Origin: Candidatus Latescibacterota bacterium
GTDB lineage: Bacteria; Latescibacterota; UBA2968; GCA-2709665
Direction: 5' to 3'
Assembly: GCA_021295655.1 (NCBI GenBank)
Contig: JAGWBX010000052.1
Location: 47,644 to 106,642 of the forward strand
Length of the DNA stretch: 58,999 nt
Under the pieces are notes generated by a model. The model was not told where the DNA came from. It was given only the letters and a program-made list of their open reading frames with translations, and did no database searches. How positions within the stretch are numbered: the first letter of the stretch is position 1; each line of letters opens with the position of its first letter. The position numbers and the translations under genes were made by a program. Below are positions 43,546 to 51,750 of this stretch, piece by piece.

Positions 43546-44661
43546 ATGGCAACGGTAACCCTGCAGAACGTCCGGAAAATATACGGCAGGAACACCATCG
43601 CGGTAGATGACTTCAGCCTCCACGTCGAAGATGGGGAGTTCGTGGTGCTGGTCGGACCCTCGGGGTGCGGAAAATCGACCACCCTGCGGCTGGTTGCGGG
43701 CCTCGAGGACGTGACCGCGGGAAACGTCTACATTGACGGCAAACCGGCGAACGATCTGCCGCCCAGGGACCGGAACATCGCGATGGTCTTCCAGAACTAC
43801 GCACTCTACCCCCACATGGACGTCTACCGGAACATGGCCTTCGGGCTGAAACTCAGAAAATTCCCGAAAGAGGAAATCGACGCCAGGGTGAGGGAGGCGG
43901 CGGACGTCCTGGGCATCGAAGACCTGCTGGACCGCAAGCCGAAGGAACTGTCGGGAGGACAGCGCCAGCGGGTGGCCGTGGGCCGGGCGATCGTCCGGAA
44001 ACCCAAAGCCTTCCTCTTCGACGAGCCCCTGTCCAACCTGGACGCCGCGCTCAGGGTGCAAATGCGGACCGAACTCGGCAAGCTGCACGCCCGGCTGGGG
44101 GCCACGATGATCTACGTCACCCACGATCAGGTTGAGGCGATGACCATGGGCGACCGGCTCGTTGTGATGCGCGACGGACGAATTCAGCAGATCGGGGTTC
44201 CGGTTCAGCTCTACCGGCGCCCTGCAAACCGGTTCGTGGCCGGCTTTATCGGCAGCCCTTCGATGAATTTTCTTGAGGGTGAACTCGTCCGGGACGGCGG
44301 TCCGGCATTCTCGGGAGACGGCATCACCCTCCCGATACCGGACTGCCAACGGGACAGCCTGTCGGGCCACGTCGGCCGCCGCGTCATCCTCGGCATCCGG
44401 CCCGAGCACATCCGCTACGCGCCTGCGGCTGACGCACCCGGGGAATCGGAAGACGTTACCGCGAAAGTCGAAGTGGTCGAACCGATGGGACACGAAACCT
44501 GGCTCTACATCAGGATCGGGCGTGCCACCTGCGTGGCCAGGGTGTCCGCGGAGCCCGTTCCTTTGGTGGACGAGGTGGTCAGCCTGGCATTCGACCTTTC
44601 CGCCGTCCACTTTTTCGACAGGGAGACCGAAGCCGCGCTGCTCCCGGATGCGCCCGAATAG
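43546..44661 (+). CDS. ugpC: Sugar ABC transporter ATP-binding protein (UgpC/MsmK type)
   Basis: The 371-residue subunit has Walker A GPSGCGKST (37-45), the Q-loop in MVFQNYALYPHM, the signature LSGGQ (135-139), Walker B FLFDEPLSNLD, and the H-loop in YVTHDQVEAMTMGDR. Residues ~240-365 form the TOBE/OB regulatory domain found in carbohydrate importers (MalK, UgpC, MsmK). It is clearly an importer subunit of the CUT1 type. Its natural partners, two permeases and a solute-binding lipoprotein, are on the opposite strand converging on it with only 26 bases between stops, an unusual split. It may also serve other sugar transporters, as MsmK does. Confidence 0.92.
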   Translation: MATVTLQNVRKIYGRNTIAVDDFSLHVEDGEFVVLVGPSGCGKSTTLRLVAGLEDVTAGNVYIDGKPANDLPPRDRNIAMVFQNYALYPHMDVYRNMAFGLKLRKFPKEEIDARVREAADVLGIEDLLDRKPKELSGGQRQRVAVGRAIVRKPKAFLFDEPLSNLDAALRVQMRTELGKLHARLGATMIYVTHDQVEAMTMGDRLVVMRDGRIQQIGVPVQLYRRPANRFVAGFIGSPSMNFLEGELVRDGGPAFSGDGITLPIPDCQRDSLSGHVGRRVILGIRPEHIRYAPAADAPGESEDVTAKVEVVEPMGHETWLYIRIGRATCVARVSAEPVPLVDEVVSLAFDLSAVHFFDRETEAALLPDAPE

Positions 44662-44687
44662 CCAACGGCTACGGGGATCGACTGCGC

Positions 44688-45524
44688 TTACGACTTCACC
44701 GCACCCGACATCAGACCCGCCGTGAGCCGCTTACGGACCAGCAGAAACAGCACCACGGTGGGAACGGTCGCCACGACCGCGGTCGCCATCAGGAGGTTCC
44801 ATTCCACCACGTTGTTCTTTTCCCACGAATATAGCGCCATCGTGATCGGCTGCATTTCCCTCCGGGAAACCAGCACTAGGGCAAAGATGAACTCGTTCCA
44901 GGCGGTCACGAACGCAAAGATCGCGGTCGTCGCCAGCCCCGGCCCGGTCAGCGGCAGAGCGATCCTGAACAGCATCCCCGTTCTGGACAGGCCGTCGATC
45001 ATCGCGGCGTCTTCCAGTTCTTCCGGAATATGTCTGAAAAACCCCGCCGGGATCCAGATTGAAAACGGCAACGTAACAGCGGTATTCACCAGAATCAGGC
45101 CGCTGTAGGTGTCCAGAAGATGGAGCGCCTTCATCACCTTGAACAGCGGAATCAGGACAATCACGGGGGAGAACATCTGCATCACCAGGATGCCCAGCCC
45201 GAACACCCCGCGGCCTCGGAACCTGATGCGCGCCATCGCGTAGGCCGCGGGAGTTGCAACGGCAATGTTCAGAACCGTGGTTCCCGCGGCGATGATCATA
45301 CTGTTAACCAGATGCCGCGCCATTGGAATCCGGACGAAGATATCCACGTAATTCTGCCACGCAAACAGCCTGGGCACAAGCGTCGCCGGCGATTGGAACA
45401 CTTCGCCCAGCGTCTTCAGGGAGGTCCCCGCAACCACCAGAAACGGAAACAGCGCGAACGCGGCGACGCCCGCCAACAGGAGCGTCCGCAGGACGTCCGA
45501 AGGCCGTACACGGATCTGTGCCAC
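44688..45524 (-). CDS. Carbohydrate ABC transporter permease, MalG type
   Basis: I start at GTG 45524, two bases after the stop of the first permease, with GGAGG at 45536-45540 upstream; the longer frame to 46406 is antisense-like shadow of that permease. The 278-residue product has six transmembrane helices and the cytoplasmic EAA loop (ELEDAAMIDGLSRTGMLFRI then LPLTGPGL), which docks on the ATPase. The N-terminal short helix and the C-terminal VVLFLLVRKRLTAGLMSGAV match MalG/UgpE-like CUT1 permeases. It is the last gene of the binding protein-permease-permease operon. Confidence 0.92.
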   Translation of the reverse strand: MAQIRVRPSDVLRTLLLAGVAAFALFPFLVVAGTSLKTLGEVFQSPATLVPRLFAWQNYVDIFVRIPMARHLVNSMIIAAGTTVLNIAVATPAAYAMARIRFRGRGVFGLGILVMQMFSPVIVLIPLFKVMKALHLLDTYSGLILVNTAVTLPFSIWIPAGFFRHIPEELEDAAMIDGLSRTGMLFRIALPLTGPGLATTAIFAFVTAWNEFIFALVLVSRREMQPITMALYSWEKNNVVEWNLLMATAVVATVPTVVLFLLVRKRLTAGLMSGAVKS

Positions 45525-45526
45525 GG

Positions 45527-46393
45527 TTACATATCCCTCCTGTAGAACACCCGCCACTGAAGAAGACTGATCCCAAGCAGCAGAAAGAACGCCAGAACGG
45601 TCAGGGCGCTGGCCTGCCCGAAGTTGAAATAACCGAACGCGCGCCGGTAGATTTCCGTGACCATTATCTGGGTCTGGTTTGCCGGGCCTCCCGCCGTAAT
45701 CACGTAGATAAAGACAAAACTGTTGAACGACCAGATCACACTGACCAGCAGAACCGCCAGCGTGACCGGACGCAGCAGCGGAAGCGTGATATAGCGGAAC
45801 TGCCGGAATCCCGTGGCCCCGTCGATCGTGGAAGCCTCGTACAGATCGCCGGGGATCGACTGCAGCGCCGACAGGAATGCGAACGTGGTAAACGGCAGGG
45901 CCGTCCACAACCTGGCCACCAGCGCCCCCGCAAAGGCCGTTGAAGCGTCCGTCAGCCACTGAACCGGTGTTTCGATGAGTTGCAGGGTCAGCAGAAGCGA
46001 ATTCAGGTGCCCGTACTCGCCGTTGTACATCCACTTCCAGGTGATCGCCGCCACCACCAGCGGCATTGCCCACGCCAGGATCAGCAGGCCCCGAATCCAT
46101 TCGCTCAATACCGACGCCCGGCTCAACAACAGCGCCACGCCCAGCCCCAACCCCACGTTCATTGCGACCGCCAGGGCCGTCCACAACGCCGTGTTCTTCA
46201 GCACAAGCAGAAACAGATCGTCCTGCAAGAGTCCGAGGTAATTCCCCAACCCGGCAAACGTCTCCCCCCTGTAGGACGTGTGATAGAGACTCGTCTCCAT
46301 CACGTCCAGAATGGGATAGCCCATAAACACAATCAGCCACAGGGCCGCCGGGGCAACGTAAACGTAAGCCAGCCGGCGTTTCCCGCGTTCCAT
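45527..46393 (-). CDS. Carbohydrate ABC transporter permease, MalF type
   Basis: The 288-residue protein has six transmembrane helices beginning LAYVYVAPAALWLIVFMGYP and the EAA loop DLYEASTIDGATGFRQFRYI followed by LPLLRP. The N-terminal helix and P-loop arrangement match MalF/UgpA-like sugar permeases. It lies nine bases downstream of the solute-binding lipoprotein stop and its own stop is two bases from the GTG of the second permease. It forms the heterodimeric channel with the MalG-type subunit. Confidence 0.92.
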   Translation of the reverse strand: MERGKRRLAYVYVAPAALWLIVFMGYPILDVMETSLYHTSYRGETFAGLGNYLGLLQDDLFLLVLKNTALWTALAVAMNVGLGLGVALLLSRASVLSEWIRGLLILAWAMPLVVAAITWKWMYNGEYGHLNSLLLTLQLIETPVQWLTDASTAFAGALVARLWTALPFTTFAFLSALQSIPGDLYEASTIDGATGFRQFRYITLPLLRPVTLAVLLVSVIWSFNSFVFIYVITAGGPANQTQIMVTEIYRRAFGYFNFGQASALTVLAFFLLLGISLLQWRVFYRRDM

Positions 46394-46402
46394 GCCGCCT
46401 CC

Positions 46403-47656
46403 TCACTCCCCGCGGGGCAGCATGGGGTCTTCCAATTCTCTCATCAGACGCGCGTAGACCGCATCGAGCGCCTCACGCGGAGACGCCGTACCCGCCAGAA
46501 CCATCTGAATCGCCTCTCCCCAACCGTCCTGAATTTTCGTCCATTCCGGGTGTTTCGGCGTCAGCCTGATCAGGTCCGCCTGCGCCAGGTAATTGCGGAT
46601 CGGCACGGTCCTGTAATAGCCGTGTTCCGACACCGTTCCGGTCACCGGCACGCCCCCGTTCTCCACGTCCATCAACTCCCGGTTTTCCGGCCGCTGCGTA
46701 AAACGGATGAAATCATACGCCAGATCTTTCTGTTTCGAAGTGGAAAACACGGAAAATATATCCAGAATCAGCAGCATCTTCCGGTCCCGTCCCGACGGCG
46801 TTATCAGCGGCTCGCACGCGATCCCTGCATCTCGACACCGCTCGTACTGCCACGGCCCGCTGAACGTCAGACCTGCCTTGCCCGCGTCCATCACCGCATA
46901 ACAATCGTCCGCATTCAGATTCAGGATGCCCGGCGGCATGACCCTGTCCACCAGGTGCATGTCCGTCAGGAATTTCACGTACGCCACCGCCTCGGGGCTG
47001 TTGATTGCCAGCCTGCCGTCTCCGTCGAAAAAGTCGGCGCCGAAGCCCCACATCATCGCGATCTGTTCCTGCATCAGGTGCTTCGCCCGCCCCGCCCCCA
47101 CGCAGATCCCGTAGCGTTCGGGCGGGTCGTTCAGTTTCATCGCCAGTTCCCGGACCGCTTCCCAGGTATCGGGCTGTCCGCCCACCCCTGCCTCCTCCAT
47201 CCAGTCGGTACGAGCGTACAGAACCCGGTTTGCTCCCCAGAGCGGTACGCCGTACGTCCTTCCCCTGTATTCGCCCGCGCTCAGCGCTTCTGGAATCCAC
47301 GCGTCCCGTTCCGCAGCCGTCATATACGCGTCCAGGGGCTCCAGCACGCCCCGCTCCGCATACTCCGAGATCATTCCCATGAACAGATATCCCAGGTCCG
47401 GCAGATTTCCCCCCTGTATCATGGTGTTGTAGACCGTCGGACCCTGGTCGTACGGGATGAACTGCTGCTCGATCCTGACACCGGGACGTTCCGCCTCAAA
47501 GCCCTCTTTCCACGCCCGGAACGCTTTCCGCTCAGGGCCCATCCAGGCGATTCTGAGCGTGACCGTCTCGCCGGACGATCCATCATCGGACCCGCCGCAG
47601 GCGCTAAACGCGAACGCGAGAAAACATACCGCTGAAATCCAACGACCCGTTTTCAT
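46403..47656 (-). CDS. Extracellular sugar-binding lipoprotein of an ABC transporter
   Basis: ATG 47656 gives a lipoprotein signal (MKTGRWISAVCFLAFAFSAC, lipidated Cys20) and a mature protein of about 397 residues. The motif TVTLRIAWMGPERKAFRAW, the hinge-like GRTYGVPLWGANRVLYARTD and AGKAGLTFSGPWQYERCRD are typical of solute-binding protein family 1. It would capture an oligosaccharide in the periplasm for the two permeases after it. It begins only 19 bases after the stop of the membrane gene at 47676-49646, so that DUF6785-like protein is probably co-transcribed with the transporter. Confidence 0.92.
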   Translation of the reverse strand: MKTGRWISAVCFLAFAFSACGGSDDGSSGETVTLRIAWMGPERKAFRAWKEGFEAERPGVRIEQQFIPYDQGPTVYNTMIQGGNLPDLGYLFMGMISEYAERGVLEPLDAYMTAAERDAWIPEALSAGEYRGRTYGVPLWGANRVLYARTDWMEEAGVGGQPDTWEAVRELAMKLNDPPERYGICVGAGRAKHLMQEQIAMMWGFGADFFDGDGRLAINSPEAVAYVKFLTDMHLVDRVMPPGILNLNADDCYAVMDAGKAGLTFSGPWQYERCRDAGIACEPLITPSGRDRKMLLILDIFSVFSTSKQKDLAYDFIRFTQRPENRELMDVENGGVPVTGTVSEHGYYRTVPIRNYLAQADLIRLTPKHPEWTKIQDGWGEAIQMVLAGTASPREALDAVYARLMRELEDPMLPRGE

Positions 47657-47675
47657 TCTATGCTTCTCCCGACTT

Positions 47676-49646
47676 TCAGTAAGCGTGTACTCCGTGCCCC
47701 TCACCGCCGAAATAGGTGATATCGAGCAGGAACGAAACGCCCACGTTCAGCGCGTATCCGACCATCAACCCCAGGAAAAACGGAATGGAACGCCGGTACA
47801 GAAAAACGCCGCCGGCCTTCAGTACGATGCCTTTTACCGCCCATGCGAGAAAAACAGAGAGTACCGAGTGCACCGTCATTCCCGACCAGGTCACGGCAAG
47901 CCCCAATGGGTGCAGCGGCCACCAGGGAACACGGTAACGCAGAAACGTCAGCGCGAGCATCGCGGCGCAGCCGGCGCCGAAATACCCGAACACCTCCGGT
48001 TTCACCGGGTCCGGGCTGGACATCATCCCCGCAAACCAGTTAAAGGTGGGAACCGTCCGCCGCAGCAGCGCGATGCTCCCGAAGTTATACGCGCCTATCG
48101 TATATCCCCAGTAGAGTGTCAGACCGACCGACGTCGCCACGGCCCCGGCAAGGCCCAGCGCCACGGCGTAACCGAGACGGCGCCGGTCCCCGCCGATCAG
48201 ATCGCCGATTTTCGCCACGTGCGCCAGGGCAGGCATGAAGAGCCCGCGGCCGTCGTTGCGCAAGGCGAAGGAAAACGCCAGCGCCGTCATTGCGCGCCCG
48301 GGAATCGCGGCCGGGCCCACGGTGCGAAGGATCGCGGTCTGCGGGAACATGGGCGAACTGACGTACAGCAGGCCGGACTGCGCCACCACCCGCGCGATGC
48401 CCAGATAAGTCATGAAAAAGAGCAGAACCAGCACCGTTGAAAGCAGCAGACCCATGCCCGAATTAAAGAACCACGCAACGATGAAAATCAGACTCAACGC
48501 CGCGCCGGACACGGCCGTCCGGTAGGACAGGATCTCCTGAGCATCGTCCGCGGAAGGATGGATCGCTCCCTTGAGGACCTGGCGCAGGTGTTTCCTGGCG
48601 GTCCACAGCCCCCACACCACCAGCGTACACAATGCGCCGATGCTCTGCCACGATACGGCCGCTCCGCCGGAGATCCCTCCCACGCCCAGCCTTGTGAAGA
48701 CAAAGACTTCCCACATCGCCATAAAGTGGAAGAACCAGATACTGAAGAGCACGTCCAGGTTTGCCAGATACGCAAATCCTATCGTGTAGAAGTTGATGGT
48801 GGTGTGGAGCGCCGGGAATCCCTTGAAGAACGTGGTCCACCGAGATGGGATGCCGAGAGGGATCTCGGGAAACCCCGGCGCGAAATGAGACATCATGTTC
48901 CAGGTCATCACCAGGGTGGCCGCCGCGAAGCCGAACTTGAAGGCACGGGTGCGCATGAACCCTGGAAACGAGCTCCCGTCCCGCCCCTCACCGGCCATGT
49001 CCGCGGCCACCTGTGCGAGCGGGTACACCAGGCGTTCGTACTCCACCCACTGCCGGCGCAGGATCACCATCAGGCACATCGAAGCGAATGCTAACGCGCC
49101 CACGAGGGCCATCCACCAGCTCAACGGTCCGGCCCAGGCGCCCAGTGGAATCGACACATCGCTCGACGGGAGGCCTTCGAATAGCATCCGCATCGTACCG
49201 CCCCGGTTCGACGGCGCGATCCAGTCCGGCATGTGGAGATGGAAAAAAGCGCTCCACTGGTTTTCCGGGGTCGCCATGTAGTACGGGACCGAGATGGTCC
49301 CCAGGAGCGTGGTCATCAGGCTGAATCCGGGCACCATCGCGCCGGCCAGCCCCATTGCTGCCACCACCAGAATCTCCGACCGGGACAGGCCCCAGCCGCG
49401 CCGGAGCGCCCTGAGCGCGGGATTCACAAACAGCGCCAGGAGCATGAACGGCACGAACAGTCCCATCGGGAAATGGGTCACCTGCAGCCAGGATGCCCGG
49501 ATCAGGTACAGCGAGTAGAGGATCCAGAAATTGACGAAGACCACCATCAGCAGGCCGATGCCCACCGACCTCGGCGTGACTCCGCTTCGCGTATCCCGGG
49601 GGCTTCCAGTCAAGGGTTCCGCGGTATGTATCGGTGACGATTCCAT
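47676..49646 (-). CDS. Polytopic membrane protein resembling the DUF6784/DUF6785 family, paralogue B
   Basis: The 656-residue protein has the same build as the paralogues at 30786-32765 and 49765-51750: a charged N-terminus, PRSVGIGLLMVVFVNFWILY, RSEILVVAAMGLAGAMVPGF, YMATPENQWSAFFHLHMPDW, RRQWVEYERLVYPLA, and the C-terminal DITYFGGEGHGVHAY. Here the Trp of the last motif is Tyr and the Pro is Gly. It is 118 bases downstream of paralogue C and 19 bases upstream of the binding lipoprotein. I infer an inner-membrane importer, perhaps for a glycan breakdown product, but nothing shows a substrate site. Confidence 0.82.
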   Translation of the reverse strand: MESSPIHTAEPLTGSPRDTRSGVTPRSVGIGLLMVVFVNFWILYSLYLIRASWLQVTHFPMGLFVPFMLLALFVNPALRALRRGWGLSRSEILVVAAMGLAGAMVPGFSLMTTLLGTISVPYYMATPENQWSAFFHLHMPDWIAPSNRGGTMRMLFEGLPSSDVSIPLGAWAGPLSWWMALVGALAFASMCLMVILRRQWVEYERLVYPLAQVAADMAGEGRDGSSFPGFMRTRAFKFGFAAATLVMTWNMMSHFAPGFPEIPLGIPSRWTTFFKGFPALHTTINFYTIGFAYLANLDVLFSIWFFHFMAMWEVFVFTRLGVGGISGGAAVSWQSIGALCTLVVWGLWTARKHLRQVLKGAIHPSADDAQEILSYRTAVSGAALSLIFIVAWFFNSGMGLLLSTVLVLLFFMTYLGIARVVAQSGLLYVSSPMFPQTAILRTVGPAAIPGRAMTALAFSFALRNDGRGLFMPALAHVAKIGDLIGGDRRRLGYAVALGLAGAVATSVGLTLYWGYTIGAYNFGSIALLRRTVPTFNWFAGMMSSPDPVKPEVFGYFGAGCAAMLALTFLRYRVPWWPLHPLGLAVTWSGMTVHSVLSVFLAWAVKGIVLKAGGVFLYRRSIPFFLGLMVGYALNVGVSFLLDITYFGGEGHGVHAY

Positions 49647-49764
49647 GGCTATGATTTCGAATGCGTTTCAGATGAGAGAAAGCCGAGAGGGCGCTTCATT
49701 CCGCATGGGCCGGCAATGGAATACCGGCAGACAGGATCAGGGGAGATCTGGCAGACGTCCCAGG

Positions 49765-51750
49765 CTACCACCAGTGTACCTGGTGTCCCTGCCCTGGAAA
49801 CCAGATGGCGTCAACCGTAAAGGCCAGCACGACGCCTGCCGTATATCCCACCAGCAGACCCAGGAACAGCGGCTTGGAACGGCGGTAGAGGGCGACCCCG
49901 CCAACGCGCATGACGACTGCCTTCGCGGCCCACGCCATGAATACCGGCATCGCCAGGCTGTACACGTTGTCCGCGGCGGCCACGGCCAGGCCGATTGGGT
50001 GGATGGGCCACCAGGAAAAACGATACCGCAGAAACGTGAGCGCCCCCATCAGCCCGGCGCCGATCCCGAAGAACAACACCCGGCTCAACTCGGGCGCCCC
50101 CGGCGTACGCATCTGTCCCAGCGTGGTGGAAAAGACAGCCTTCGGATTCCCGTTGAAAAACAGCCGGGAGAAGTTATAGGCGCCGTGCGTATGACCCAGG
50201 TGTAGCGTGAACCAGATGGATGAGACGAGGCCGGCGAACACGCCCACCGTGACGCAGAACAGCAGGAGGCGCCGGTTTCCTTTGATCCGGTCCGCCAGGC
50301 GTACCGCCTGCGCCAGGCCGGGCGTAAAGAGTCCACGCATGTAGTCGATCAGGGCATAGGAAAGCGCGATGGACGTGAGGCATGCGCCGGACAGCCCGTA
50401 CGTCCCGCGCAGGTCCATCACGAAGGCCTGTGGCGTGACCGTGCCCTGCGCGTACGCCACTCCGGCTTCGGAAACGACCCTCGCCAGGCCGATGTAGATG
50501 ACACCCAGCGCGAACAGAAACATCGACGCTGAAATCACGTCCATGCCGGAACGCTGGAGCCAGAACAGCGCGTATATCGCGCACAGCAGCCCACCCAGGA
50601 CCGATGCCCGGTACGAAAGCACCTCCCCGCGGTCGTCCAGCGGATGGTCCGGCCGCAACGCCTTGACGAAAACATCCCTCAGGTGGGCACGGGCCACCCA
50701 CAGCCGCCAGGCGACAAGGCATGCCAGCGCGCCGAAGCACTGCCACGCTTCGGTGGGCGGATCCGCGCTGAAGGTATCGGTGGACCGTTCGATCTGATAC
50801 CCCAGGCGGTTGAAGATGCCGCCCTCCACCACGTGCACCAGAAAAAAGAACCAGATGCTGAACAGCACCTGCAGGTTGGCGAAATACGCAAAGCCGATGG
50901 TGTAGAACTGCAGGGGCTGGATGTAGACGCCCGGAGAGTAGCGCGTGAAGCGGAAGTAGCCCGCGTGAGGAAAGAACCGGATGCCGGGCATCCCATGGAA
51001 GAACCAGGAGGTCGCGTGCCAGGCGAACAGCAGGAACGCCAATGCCGCACCGAACCAGAAGAGCCGGCCCCTCATGAAATCCGGGAGCGCGCTTCGGGTC
51101 GACGCACCTTCAGCCATCTCCATTGGCACGGCCGCGAGGGGATAAACCAGCTTCTCGTGTTCGGCCCACTGCCGCCGCAGAATGACCATTGCGCAGGCCG
51201 ATCCCACCAGGAGCGCAGCGACCAGGCTGCCCCACCATGCAATCGGCGCCAGCCAGGCCTTCCAGGCGTCCACACCGACCGTGCCGCCTTCGAAAAACCC
51301 CCGTAACGCTTCCCGGTCTGACGGGACCATCCACGCCTTCAGATGGGGGTGGTAGTATTCCGCCCATCCGTTCTCCGGCGTTGCGAAATAGATCGGGCTG
51401 CCGATCACCCCCACGAGGAACCCGGTCACCCCGGAAGTCGGCACGACCGAGCCCACCATCCCGATCGCCGCCACAGTTAACAGTTCGGAAGGAGACAGGA
51501 CCGCGCGCGGCCGGATTCGCCGGAGCAGCGGGTTTACCCCGCCCACCAGGGCGATGAAAATGCTCAGCAGCGTCAGCTGAAAGAAACTCAGATTGAGACG
51601 GGAGGAGCGTACGACCGTTTCCGCATAGGTCACCCAGAGGTTGATCGCGACCACGGCGAGCACGCCGATAACCACTGCCCGGAGGGTGATTCCCTCCCTC
51701 GATTTCGAGGTCTGCGTCTCCCGCGGGGAACTCGCCCCGGATCGACTCAT
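49765..51750 (-). CDS. Polytopic membrane protein resembling the DUF6784/DUF6785 family, paralogue C
   Basis: The 661-residue protein keeps the family marks LRAVVIGVLAVVAINLWVTY, PSELLTVAAIGMVGSVVPTS, YFATPENGWAEYYHPHLKAW and RRQWAEHEKLVYPLA, and ends in DAIWFPGQGHQVHWW. Its start overlaps the stop of the secreted beta-helix/PKD gene by ATGA (51747-51750), so the two are translationally coupled. Close coupling of a secreted glycan-active protein with this membrane family is the best context clue in the window that the family moves glycan products. Twelve or more hydrophobic helices are visible. Confidence 0.82.
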   Translation of the reverse strand: MSRSGASSPRETQTSKSREGITLRAVVIGVLAVVAINLWVTYAETVVRSSRLNLSFFQLTLLSIFIALVGGVNPLLRRIRPRAVLSPSELLTVAAIGMVGSVVPTSGVTGFLVGVIGSPIYFATPENGWAEYYHPHLKAWMVPSDREALRGFFEGGTVGVDAWKAWLAPIAWWGSLVAALLVGSACAMVILRRQWAEHEKLVYPLAAVPMEMAEGASTRSALPDFMRGRLFWFGAALAFLLFAWHATSWFFHGMPGIRFFPHAGYFRFTRYSPGVYIQPLQFYTIGFAYFANLQVLFSIWFFFLVHVVEGGIFNRLGYQIERSTDTFSADPPTEAWQCFGALACLVAWRLWVARAHLRDVFVKALRPDHPLDDRGEVLSYRASVLGGLLCAIYALFWLQRSGMDVISASMFLFALGVIYIGLARVVSEAGVAYAQGTVTPQAFVMDLRGTYGLSGACLTSIALSYALIDYMRGLFTPGLAQAVRLADRIKGNRRLLLFCVTVGVFAGLVSSIWFTLHLGHTHGAYNFSRLFFNGNPKAVFSTTLGQMRTPGAPELSRVLFFGIGAGLMGALTFLRYRFSWWPIHPIGLAVAAADNVYSLAMPVFMAWAAKAVVMRVGGVALYRRSKPLFLGLLVGYTAGVVLAFTVDAIWFPGQGHQVHWW

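Noticed and set aside
45525..46406. Upstream extension of the MalG-type permease frame
   Set aside because: It overlaps the MalF-type permease in another frame and reads low-complexity sequence; GTG 45524 gives a normal 278-residue permease.
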